NCBI RefSeq assembly: GCF_000304335.1 | Contig: NZ_CAJF01000005.1 | Span: 62,001 to 126,000, forward strand | Origin: Microbacterium yannicii PS01 | GTDB taxonomy: Bacteria > Actinomycetota > Actinomycetes > Actinomycetales > Microbacteriaceae | Direction of reading: 5' to 3' | DNA length: 64,000 nt | In this document: piece after piece, positions 16,381 through 23,938 of the stretch | Layout: the number at the start of each line of letters is the position of its first letter | Position numbering within the stretch: the first letter of the stretch is position 1 | The notes under the pieces: generated by a model | What the model saw: only the letters and a program-made list of their open reading frames with translations | Database searches by the model: none | What the model was told of the DNA's origin: nothing | Program-made: the position numbers and the translations under genes

Positions 16381-17286
16381 CTACGAACGACGGATGCCTT
16401 CGCCACCCGTCCGCTGCTGTTCGGGGTCGGTGACCGCTGACGAGCGGTCGCGGATGAGGAACCCGAAACCGAACGCGATGAAGAACATCAGCACCCCGTA
16501 GACCGCCGCCGGCAGGCTCAGCTCGACCGACCCGAGCACCGTCTGAGCGATGACGATCGCGAGCGTGGCGTTGTGGATGCCGATCTCGAACGATGAGGCG
16601 ATGGCCTGACGCTTGCCCACCTTGATCAGGCGAGGCGCGAGGTAGCCGACGGTGAGGCTGATGAGGCAGAACACGATGGTGATCAGTGACAGCCGGCCGA
16701 AGTTCTCGACGAGCAGCGCCCAGTTCTGGGCGACCGCACCCGCGATCACGATGACGAGGATGATCACGGACGCAATGCGCACCGGCTTGTCCATCGCCTT
16801 GGCGAACCGCGGCCAGAACCGCCGGACGATCATGCCGAGCGCGACGGGCAGCAGCACGATCGCGAAGACCTCGAGGGTCTTCGACCACTGCAGTCCGAGC
16901 TGATCGTCGAACGGGTTGAAGTACAGGATGGCGAGGTTCGTGATGACCGGGAGGGTGAACACGGCCAGCACCGAGTTGACCGCAGTGAGCGAGATGTTCA
17001 GCGCGACGTCGCCGCGGAAGAGGTGGCTGTAGAGGTTGGCGGTGGTGCCGCCCGGTGACGCGGCGAGCATCATCATGCCGACGGCGAGGATCGGCGGCAG
17101 CTGGAACGCGAGCACCAGCCCGAAGCAGACTGCCGGCAGCAGGATCAGCTGACACAGCAGGGCGACGATCACCGCCTTGGGCTGCTTCAGCACGCGCGCG
17201 AAGTCGCCGACGGTGAGGCTGAGACCGAGTCCGAACATGATGATGCCGAGGGCGACGGGAAGCCCGATGGTGGTCAACGCTGACAT
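16381..17286 (-). CDS. Bile acid:sodium symporter-family transporter
   Basis: The 301-residue protein has about ten hydrophobic helices and the family signature LAASPGGTTANLYSHLFRGD, with the second conserved region SSFEIGIHNATLAIVIAQT. These correspond to the two crossover helices of the BASS/ASBT fold that bind sodium and substrate. Bacterial members move organic anions such as pantoate, pyruvate or sulfonated compounds; the substrate is not evident. It is divergent from the methyltransferase gene at 17362 and tandem with the FBP gene 22 bases downstream. Confidence 0.9.
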   Translation of the reverse strand: MSALTTIGLPVALGIIMFGLGLSLTVGDFARVLKQPKAVIVALLCQLILLPAVCFGLVLAFQLPPILAVGMMMLAASPGGTTANLYSHLFRGDVALNISLTAVNSVLAVFTLPVITNLAILYFNPFDDQLGLQWSKTLEVFAIVLLPVALGMIVRRFWPRFAKAMDKPVRIASVIILVIVIAGAVAQNWALLVENFGRLSLITIVFCLISLTVGYLAPRLIKVGKRQAIASSFEIGIHNATLAIVIAQTVLGSVELSLPAAVYGVLMFFIAFGFGFLIRDRSSAVTDPEQQRTGGEGIRRS

Positions 17287-17361
17287 GGCACTCAGTGTGG
17301 CCTACCCTGCGACCCCGTGTCACCCATTCGGTGGACAAACGTGACTCGGTAGGGTGACGGA

Positions 17362-18108
17362 ATGGTCGACGGCGCGGATATCTCGGGGTGGTCGGACGTC
17401 GCGGCCGGGTGGGCCGAGCTGTGGGGCTCGTTCGCCGCACCCGCGCAAGACGAGCTCATCGCCCGATGCGCCATCGGGCCGGGCACCCGGGTGCTCGACG
17501 TCGGGTGCGGGAGCGGAGAGTTCCTCGCCCGGCTGCGAGAGGCCGGCGCCGAGCCGACCGGAGCGGAGCCGGCGCCGGCGATGGCGGCCGCGGCATCCGC
17601 TCACGCCCCGGTGGTGCAGGCGGATGCCGAGAACCTGCCCTTCGAGAAGGGGCGCTTCGACGTCGTCACCGCCGTCAACGCGCTGCAGTTCGCCGACGAC
17701 ACGACGGCCGCGCTGCGGGAGTTCGCGCGTGTGCTCGGTCCCGGTGGGCGCATCGGCGTGGCGAACTGGGCCGAAGCGGCGCGCAACGACGTCGACGTCC
17801 TCGAGCGCGCGGTGGCTCGCGCGCTCGACGAGGAGCAGGCTCCCGACGGGCCGCTCCGGCCGGCGGGCGGTATCGAGGCCGCGATGGCCGATGCCGGGCT
17901 CGAGGTGGTCTCGGCGGGCATGGCGCCTGCGCCGTGGCGGGCCGCCGACGAGACCTCCCTCGTCCGGGGCATTCTGCTCGGCGAGGATGACGCGACCATG
18001 GCCGAGCTTCACGACGTCGTGGTGACGGCAGCCGTCCCGTTCCGCACCGCGGACGGCGGCTACGAGCTGCGCAACGCGTTCCGTTGGGCGGTTGCGATCA
18101 CGCGCTGA
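17362..18108 (+). CDS. Class I SAM-dependent methyltransferase
   Basis: The 248-residue protein contains motif I VLDVGCGSGEFLARL (about residues 44-58), the acidic motif II region, VVQADAENLPFEKGRFDVVT (about 83-102), and LGPGGRIGVANW, the pattern of Methyltransf_11 enzymes. It is cytoplasmic and the substrate is unknown. The start ATG 17362 is preceded by AGGGTGACGGA. It converges on malG with 29 bases between stop codons. Confidence 0.88.
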   Translation: MVDGADISGWSDVAAGWAELWGSFAAPAQDELIARCAIGPGTRVLDVGCGSGEFLARLREAGAEPTGAEPAPAMAAAASAHAPVVQADAENLPFEKGRFDVVTAVNALQFADDTTAALREFARVLGPGGRIGVANWAEAARNDVDVLERAVARALDEEQAPDGPLRPAGGIEAAMADAGLEVVSAGMAPAPWRAADETSLVRGILLGEDDATMAELHDVVVTAAVPFRTADGGYELRNAFRWAVAITR

Positions 18109-18137
18109 CCCGGCGTGGCGCGGAACGGGGCATCCGT

Positions 18138-19091
18138 CTACTTCACGCTGCCTGCAGTCAGTCCCCCGACGATGTACCGCTGCAGCGCGAGGAACAGCGC
18201 CATCGGAAGAATGGCCGCGACGACGGCGCCGGCCGCAAAGACGCTCCAGTTCTTGGACTGCGCATTCGAGACGAACTGATAGAGCCCGACGGCGAGGGTC
18301 TGATTCGCCGGGTCGACGAGCACAACGGAGGCGATCACGAACTCGGCGAAGGTGGAGAGGAAGACGAGAAGCACGACGACAGCGAGGATGGGTGCGACCA
18401 GGCGCAGGACGATCGTGAAGAAGATGCGTGCGTGGCCGGCGCCGTCGATCCGCGCGGCCTCGTCGATCGACGTCGGGACGGTGTTGAAGAACCCGTAGAG
18501 GAGGAAGGTGTTCACGCCGAGCGCGCCGCCGAGGTAGATCATGATGAGCCCGATGAGCGAGTTGAGCCCGAGAGCGGGGAACACGTCGCTGATCGCGGAC
18601 ATCAGCAGGAAGATCGCGACGAAGGCGAGCAACTGAGGGAACATCTGGACGAGAAGGATGGACAGAAGCCCGAACCTGCGGCCACGGAACCGCATGCGGG
18701 AGAACGCGTACGCGGCGAGGGCCGAGAGGAAGACCGCGCCGATGGCCGTCGCAAGGCCGACGATGATGGTGTTCCGAAGCCACAGCCCATACGGGTAGTT
18801 GGGATCCTGGAACAGCGCCACGTAACTGTCGAAGCTGATGTTCCGGAACAGCCCGTTCGCCGTCAGCAATGTGCCACCGGGATTCAGCGAGGCCGACAGC
18901 ACGTACACGAGCGGGAATACCGAGAAGGCCACGGTGACGATGCCGACGAGATGCCGCCACCCGGTCTCACGGAAGTACTTGCCGAACGGGCGCCGCGGGA
19001 GCCTGGCCGGGGTGCGTTCCTTCTCGGCCGCTGACTCGAAGCCGAGAGCGAGCCTCTCCGCGCCGCCGATCGCGCTCTGATCCGTCGTCAT
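18138..19091 (-). CDS. malG: Maltose-type ABC importer permease (MalG-like)
   Basis: The 317-residue membrane protein has six predicted helices and the EAA loop IDEAARIDGAGHARIFFTIV, which contacts the ATPase. It is full length and ends ...GGLTAGSVK, typical of MalG-type permeases. Its start lies one base after the stop of malF, so both are translated as one unit. No ATPase gene is present; such importers in actinobacteria normally share an MsiK-type ATPase encoded elsewhere. Substrate is probably maltose or maltodextrin by similarity of the binding protein. Confidence 0.9.
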   Translation of the reverse strand: MTTDQSAIGGAERLALGFESAAEKERTPARLPRRPFGKYFRETGWRHLVGIVTVAFSVFPLVYVLSASLNPGGTLLTANGLFRNISFDSYVALFQDPNYPYGLWLRNTIIVGLATAIGAVFLSALAAYAFSRMRFRGRRFGLLSILLVQMFPQLLAFVAIFLLMSAISDVFPALGLNSLIGLIMIYLGGALGVNTFLLYGFFNTVPTSIDEAARIDGAGHARIFFTIVLRLVAPILAVVVLLVFLSTFAEFVIASVVLVDPANQTLAVGLYQFVSNAQSKNWSVFAAGAVVAAILPMALFLALQRYIVGGLTAGSVK

Positions 19092-19092
19092 G

Positions 19093-20715
19093 TCAGTTCA
19101 GCTCCTCGAGTGCCTTGGTTCGCCGGAAGGTGACATACGAGATGACGCCGACGATGAGGAAGATCAGGATCGAGAACGCGGCAGCCAATCCCATGTCGCG
19201 CTGGCCGCCGACGAACGCGACTTTGTACACCATGGAGATGAGGATGTCGGTCTGGCCCACGGGGATGGGGGCATCGGGGAACCGCGGCCCGCCGTTGGTG
19301 AGCATGTAGATCAGCACGAAGTTGTTGAAGTTGAATGCGAACGACGAGATGAGCAGCGGTGCCACCGAGACGAGAAGCAACGGGAACTTGATGTGGCGGA
19401 AGACCCCCCACGCGCTGGCGCCGTCGACCCTGCCGGCTTCCTGGATGTCGTCGGGGATCGACTGGATCGCTCCGGTGCACACCAGGAACATGTAGGGGAA
19501 GCCCATCCAGAGGTTGACGAGGAGGATCGCGATCTTCGCCAGAAGCGGGTCGGAGAGCCACGGGATCTGCGCCCCGCCGAAGAACCACTCGTTGATGATG
19601 CCGAAGTCCTGGTTGAACATGCCGGCCCAGACGAGGGCGGAGAGGAAGCCGGGGAACGCGTACGGGAGGATCATCGCGATCCGGTAGTACTTGCGGCTCT
19701 TCATGCGGGGATCGTTGAACGTGATCGCGAGGAAGAGTCCGAGCGCGAACGTCGTCGCCACCGACAGGACCGCGAACACCAGAGTCCAGATGAGCACGTA
19801 GACGAAAGGATCGCGGATCGACTCCTGGGTGAAGGCCCGCACATAGTTGTCGAATCCGACGACGACCTGCCAGCCGGGAAGCATCTCCGTGCCGTCTTCG
19901 GCGGTGAACGCGCCCGTGCCGATATCGCTGTAGACGACACCGGTGGTGGTGTCCGTCATGGTGTCGGCCGCGGGATCCCACGCGAGCGTCGACGTGAAGA
20001 GGTACGCGGTCGATCCGTCCGTCGTCCGCAAGTAGCCGTCGTTCAGGTCGTCCGAGATCGGCACGGCGAGCGCGGCGATCGCCTTCTGGTTGGCCAGGAT
20101 GTCGCCGAGAGCGAGCGTGTTGTAGCCGGGAACTCCCGTCGCGGTCGCCCCGTCCACCGGCTCGAGCGGCTGCTCCGCGCCGCCGACCACGAGTTCGCTG
20201 CTGTCCGCGTCCGTCGTGAGGAAGAAGAATTCGTTCCCCTGCTCCAGAATCGTCACCGGGTACGCCGGGGAGTCTTCGACGCGCTGCTGCGACTGCAGAA
20301 GCAGCGCGTTGACCGCATCCTCCTTCGTCGAGTTGTGACCGGAGCCGTAGTTGGTGAACGAGATGAAGACGGTGTAGATGATCAGGAAGACCTGGAAGAT
20401 CGCCAGGAAGAGGAACCCCGGCGTGAGGTACTTGGCCGGCAGGAGTCCGGGAACGAGGTAGACGACGTTCACGAGGACCGTGATTGCCGCGATGATCAGC
20501 GGTACGAGCCACTCGCCGCGGAACGCCAGAAGGAGTATTCCGTAGACGGCGAATGCGTCGACCAGGCCGAGCAGGACGATCTTGGTCAGCCAGACCTTCC
20601 AGCCCGCGCTCGCGGCCTCGGCGATGCTCGCCGCTCGCCGCTGTCGCCGGAGGCGCGCTCGGTCGTCGGGGGTTCTCGCGGCGGATGAGGTCTCTTCGAG
20701 CACGGGACCAGTCAT
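19093..20715 (-). CDS. malF: Maltose-type ABC importer permease (MalF-like)
   Basis: The 540-residue protein is longer than ordinary sugar permeases because a large hydrophilic domain (about residues 110-265) separates early helices from the core, as in MalF with its P2 domain. The EAA loop is IQEAGRVDGASAWGVFRHIK near residue 435. About eight helices are predicted. It pairs with malG (next gene, one base away) to form the channel. Between malE and malF lies a strong hairpin (20753-20786) that could lower the amount of permease relative to binding protein. Confidence 0.9.
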   Translation of the reverse strand: MTGPVLEETSSAARTPDDRARLRRQRRAASIAEAASAGWKVWLTKIVLLGLVDAFAVYGILLLAFRGEWLVPLIIAAITVLVNVVYLVPGLLPAKYLTPGFLFLAIFQVFLIIYTVFISFTNYGSGHNSTKEDAVNALLLQSQQRVEDSPAYPVTILEQGNEFFFLTTDADSSELVVGGAEQPLEPVDGATATGVPGYNTLALGDILANQKAIAALAVPISDDLNDGYLRTTDGSTAYLFTSTLAWDPAADTMTDTTTGVVYSDIGTGAFTAEDGTEMLPGWQVVVGFDNYVRAFTQESIRDPFVYVLIWTLVFAVLSVATTFALGLFLAITFNDPRMKSRKYYRIAMILPYAFPGFLSALVWAGMFNQDFGIINEWFFGGAQIPWLSDPLLAKIAILLVNLWMGFPYMFLVCTGAIQSIPDDIQEAGRVDGASAWGVFRHIKFPLLLVSVAPLLISSFAFNFNNFVLIYMLTNGGPRFPDAPIPVGQTDILISMVYKVAFVGGQRDMGLAAAFSILIFLIVGVISYVTFRRTKALEELN

Positions 20716-20752
20716 CGTCGGCTCCTGTCTTGCCTGGTTGCTGCGGGCGTGC

Positions 20753-20786
20753 TGCGGTGGGGCGACGCTCAGCGCCGCCCCACCGC
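20753..20786 (-). terminator. Perfect hairpin between malE and malF
   Basis: GCGGTGGGGCG (20753-20763) pairs perfectly with CGCCCCACCGC (20776-20786), 11 base pairs with a 12-base loop and no T run. Its place inside the operon suggests partial termination or protection of the malE message. Confidence 0.65.
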
Positions 20787-20793
20787 CGTGATG

Positions 20794-22038
20794 TCAGCCG
20801 TCGATGTTGGCCTGGATGTCCTCGGACATCTTCGTCCACGTGGAAGCCGGGTCGGCTCCGCCGATGATGGCCGCTTCTGCGACTCCCCAGAACTCCCACA
20901 CCGAGCCCATCTCCGGGATGCTCGGCATCGGGAAGCCGGTCGCTCCCACATCGCCGAAGCCCTTGATGATCGGGTCTTCCGCAGCCTTGTCGTAGGCAGC
21001 CGTCAGCGCCGGCGGGCGGTTACCCGCTTCGTACAGCGCGTACTGCACCTCTTCCGTGCCGATGTAATTGACGAGGAACTGGTTCGCCAGAAGCGCGTTC
21101 TCCGACTTCGCATTGACGTAGAAGCCCTGGACGCCCACGAACGGTGACGCCGTCTCGCCACCGGCGGTCGGTATCGGGTCGATCGCGATGTTGATGCCCT
21201 TGGCCTCAGCGTCCGTCGTGTTCCACGGGCCGGTCAGGATGAAGGGCGACTCGCCGGCGTTGAACGCCTCTTTCGCGAGGTCCTGCGTCAGGTTCAGGTT
21301 GATCGTGCCCGCCGCGCCCTGCTGGCCCAGCCAAGCGGCGAACGCCTGTCCCGCCTCGTCACCGACGGTGAGTTGCGAGCCGTCGTAGCTGCCGTCGGCG
21401 TTCTGAGCGAAGACCGAGTTGCCGAACGAGGTCTGGAAGGGATACAGGTGGTACGGGTCGGCGTTCGCCGGATCGAGGCCCACGACGAACGGGTACTGCG
21501 TGCCCGCAGCGGTGCCGGCAGCGATCATGTCGTCGAACGTCGCCGGCGCCTCGGGCACCAGGTCGGCGTTGCGCATCAGCGCGAGATTCTCGGTCGCGTA
21601 CGGGAGCCCGTACACCTTGCCGTCGTAGGTGAAGGCCGAGATCGCGACCTCCTGGAAGTCGGCCGCGGTGTCTCCGAGCTCGATCGGCGCGACGAGCCCA
21701 TCCTGAACGAACGAGCCGAGCCAGTCGTGCGCTCCGATGGTCACGTCGGGGCCCTTGCCGGTGGGAACCTGTGCGGTGAAGTCGTCGCGGATCTTCTCGT
21801 TCTGCTTCACGACGAGATCCACCGTGACGTCGTTGTCCTCCTCGAACTGCGAGATCGAGTCTTCGAGCGCGTCTGCGCGGTTCTGGTCGACCCAGACCGT
21901 GAGTGTGGCTCCCCCTTCGGACTCGTTCCCGCTGTCGCCGCCGTTGTCTCCGCCGCCGCTTGCGCAGCCGGAGAGCACGAGCGCGCCGCCCGCGATGAAC
22001 GCGCTGATTGCGAGCACGCTCTTCTTGTTCACCTTCAT
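20794..22038 (-). CDS. malE: Maltose/maltodextrin-binding lipoprotein (MalE-like)
   Basis: The 414-residue protein begins with a lipoprotein signal peptide (MKVNKKSVLAISAFIAGG, lipobox LSGC at about residue 24-27) and a Gly/Asp/Ser-rich linker, then TLTVWVDQNRADALEDSISQ, the classic opening of family 1 solute-binding proteins. Later motifs such as TGPWNTTDAEAKGINIAIDP match MalE. It captures maltose-type oligosaccharides outside the membrane for MalF/MalG. It is the first gene of the operon. A LacI-type operator TGCAAGCGCTTACA lies about 95 bases upstream. Confidence 0.93.
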   Translation of the reverse strand: MKVNKKSVLAISAFIAGGALVLSGCASGGGDNGGDSGNESEGGATLTVWVDQNRADALEDSISQFEEDNDVTVDLVVKQNEKIRDDFTAQVPTGKGPDVTIGAHDWLGSFVQDGLVAPIELGDTAADFQEVAISAFTYDGKVYGLPYATENLALMRNADLVPEAPATFDDMIAAGTAAGTQYPFVVGLDPANADPYHLYPFQTSFGNSVFAQNADGSYDGSQLTVGDEAGQAFAAWLGQQGAAGTINLNLTQDLAKEAFNAGESPFILTGPWNTTDAEAKGINIAIDPIPTAGGETASPFVGVQGFYVNAKSENALLANQFLVNYIGTEEVQYALYEAGNRPPALTAAYDKAAEDPIIKGFGDVGATGFPMPSIPEMGSVWEFWGVAEAAIIGGADPASTWTKMSEDIQANIDG

Positions 22039-22130
22039 CGGTGTGTGCCTCTCTCAAGTGCTGATGGGAATCCGACCGACCTTGGCCGGCGCAGGGCACC
22101 GTTGAAGGCCGTTCTTCGACTCGCAGAAAC

Positions 22131-22144
22131 TGCAAGCGCTTACA
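22131..22144. promoter_or_regulatory. LacI/MalR-type operator upstream of malE
   Basis: TGCAAGCGCTTACA is a near-perfect palindrome around the central CG, matching the GCAAGCGCTTGC core used by LacI-family sugar regulators. It lies about 95 bases before malE. The regulator gene is not in the window. A half-site CGCTTGCA occurs at about 22226-22233. Confidence 0.7.
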
Positions 22145-22311
22145 TTCTTACCTCGCGGTTGACCACAGGGCAACTTGACCCCGGATTCGATATGTGGCCG
22201 TGATCAAATGCGGCGCTCATGGAATCGCTTGCACGCCGCGCGCTCCCGGCGCGGCGGTCGCGGCATCCGTTCTCCTCACCGTCGCGGGCGCGCGCCGATA
22301 GACTGCCGCGC

Positions 22312-22800
22312 ATGGCAGATTCCTCCTTCGACATCGTCAGCAAGGTCGACCACCAGGAGGCCGACAACGCTCTCAACCAGGCCCGCAAGGAGGTCGAGCA
22401 GCGCTACGACTTCAAGGGCACCGACTCTTCGATCGAGTGGAGCGGCGAGGCGATCCTGATCAAGGCCAACTCCGAGGAGCGCGCGAAGGCCGTGCTCGAC
22501 GTCTTCCAGACCAAGCTCATCAAGCGCGGCATCTCACTCAAGAGCCTCGAGTCAGGCGACCCCGTGGCCAGCGGCAAGGAGTACCGCATCACCTCGACGC
22601 TCAAAGACGGCATCTCGTCGGAGAACGCGAAGAAGATCAGCAAGATCATCCGCGACGAGGGGCCCAAGTCGGTGAAGTCGCAGATCCAGGGCGACGAGCT
22701 GCGCGTGCAGTCGAAGTCGCGCGACGACCTGCAGGAGGTGCAGCGCCTGCTGAAGGCCGCCGACCTCGACGTCGACCTGCAGTTCATCAACTACCGCTGA
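22312..22800 (+). CDS. yajQ: YajQ-family nucleotide-binding protein
   Basis: The 162-residue protein starts [20 protein letters not shown] and contains [13 protein letters not shown] and [20 protein letters not shown], which are hallmark motifs of YajQ. The family has two ferredoxin-like domains; a member in Xanthomonas binds cyclic di-GMP, and others bind nucleotides or tRNA. The role here is unknown. ATG 22312 is chosen because the family begins there; the upstream open frame is not conserved-looking. It converges on the frameshifted ArsR-type gene. Confidence 0.93.
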   Translation: MADSSFDIVSKVDHQEADNALNQARKEVEQRYDFKGTDSSIEWSGEAILIKANSEERAKAVLDVFQTKLIKRGISLKSLESGDPVASGKEYRITSTLKDGISSENAKKISKIIRDEGPKSVKSQIQGDELRVQSKSRDDLQEVQRLLKAADLDVDLQFINYR

Positions 22801-22857
22801 CGAAGCCCGGTGCTCTGGCGTCCTTCTCAAGCGAGTACTGAGCGGGCCTTCGCGTTC

Positions 22858-23186
22858 CTACTGGGTCAGCGGCGCCGTGAAATCGATGACCCAGTCTTCG
22901 ATCGCCTCGAAGCTATCGATGCGCAGCCGGTGGAGGCGACGGCTGCCTCGATCGCGCAACCGACGAGTTGAGCGTTCGCGAGGAGAGCGAGATGGCGGGA
23001 GGCGGAGAATCGACTCAATTCGGTCCTGCAAGCGATGTCGGTGATTGTCAGGGCAACCAACCCGTTCATTCGAGATTCGAGAAGCACCTCCAGAATTCGC
23101 AGACGATCGGGATGCGCGGCGGCCTTCAGGAGCGACGCGACATCCCTCGACTCGACCCCTTGCGTGATCGCTGCGCCGCGCTCCAT
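22858..23186 (-). pseudogene. ArsR-family regulator, frameshifted near its 3' end
   Basis: From ATG 23186 the frame reads VASLLKAAAHPDRLRILEVL and ITDIACRTELSRFSASRHLA, a winged-helix ArsR DNA-binding domain. After LLANAQLVG (near 22968) this frame becomes unlike protein, while the neighbouring frame continues with SRRLHRLRIDSFEAIEDWVI and ends FTAPLTQ with TAG at 22858. That ending is typical of ArsR proteins of about 110 residues. One inserted or lost base in the CTCGTCGGTTGCGCG stretch explains both. The gene follows the SDR gene by 11 bases and was probably in its operon. A sequencing error is the other possibility. Confidence 0.7.
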
Positions 23187-23197
23187 CGAGTCGGCGC

Positions 23198-23938
23198 TCA
23201 CGCTCGAACGCGCGCCATGCCGCCGTCGACGGAGAGAAGCGTGCCGGTGGTGGCGCCCGCGCGCGGCGAGGCGAGACTCGCTACGGCGTAGGCGACTTCC
23301 GCCGCGCTGACGAGTCGCCCCATCGGCTGGCGGGCTCGGAGGGCTTCCGCTGCTGCAGCCGGATCCGCGGCATTCTGCAGCAGACGCTCGACCCACGGGG
23401 TGTCCGCCGTTCCCGGAGAGACGGCGTTCACGCGGATGCCTTCGCGTACGTGATCGGCCGCCATCGCGAGAGTCATGGCGGCGACGGCGCCCTTTGAGGC
23501 ACCGTAAAGAACGCGGTCCACGACTCCGACATGCGCGACGACGGACGCGATGTTCACGACGGCAGGATGGGGCGAGCGCCGTAGCCAGGGCAGCGCGGCT
23601 CGAGTGACGCGTGCGATGCCGACGACGTTCACGTCCAGCACGCGATGCCACTCATCATCGCCGTTCGCTGTGACGTCCCCCGTGGCGCTGATCCCTGCGC
23701 AGTTGACGACGATGTCGATGCCGCCGATCTGTTCCGCCGCTTCGGCGACCCCGGCTCGCACCGATGGGTCGTCGGAGACGTCCACCCGCACTGACACGAC
23801 CCCCCGCGAAGGCTCGGCCGGCTCTCGGTCGAGGACAGCGACTCGGCACCCGCGATCCGTGAGTTCGGTCACGATGGCGGCGCCGATGCCGCTGGCACCG
23901 CCGGTGACGACGGCTGCCAGTCCGCTGAACTCCGTCAT
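23198..23938 (-). CDS. SDR-family oxidoreductase
   Basis: The 246-residue protein is a classical short-chain dehydrogenase: cofactor motif TGGASGIGAAIV (residues 12-23), NCAGIS, the catalytic Ser in NIASVVAHVG and YGASKGAVAA with the catalytic Tyr-x-x-x-Lys. ATG 23938 overlaps the upstream FAD/Fe-S gene's stop as ATGA. In context it is a candidate sugar 1-dehydrogenase or 2-keto-3-deoxy-sugar-acid 4-dehydrogenase of the non-phosphorylative pathway; the sequence alone does not tell which. It is the third gene of the reverse arm of the divergent cluster. Confidence 0.9.
   Translation of the reverse strand: MTEFSGLAAVVTGGASGIGAAIVTELTDRGCRVAVLDREPAEPSRGVVSVRVDVSDDPSVRAGVAEAAEQIGGIDIVVNCAGISATGDVTANGDDEWHRVLDVNVVGIARVTRAALPWLRRSPHPAVVNIASVVAHVGVVDRVLYGASKGAVAAMTLAMAADHVREGIRVNAVSPGTADTPWVERLLQNAADPAAAAEALRARQPMGRLVSAAEVAYAVASLASPRAGATTGTLLSVDGGMARVRA

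Noticed and set aside
17320..18960. Long reverse open frame of about 546 codons across the methyltransferase and malG genes
   Set aside because: Arg/Pro-rich composition with no motif; it is the shadow of malG and the methyltransferase, both of which have clear family motifs.
19088..20899. Long reverse open frame of about 600 codons over malF
   Set aside because: Same strand but another frame from malF, Arg/Gly/His-rich and without hydrophobic helices; malF explains the region.
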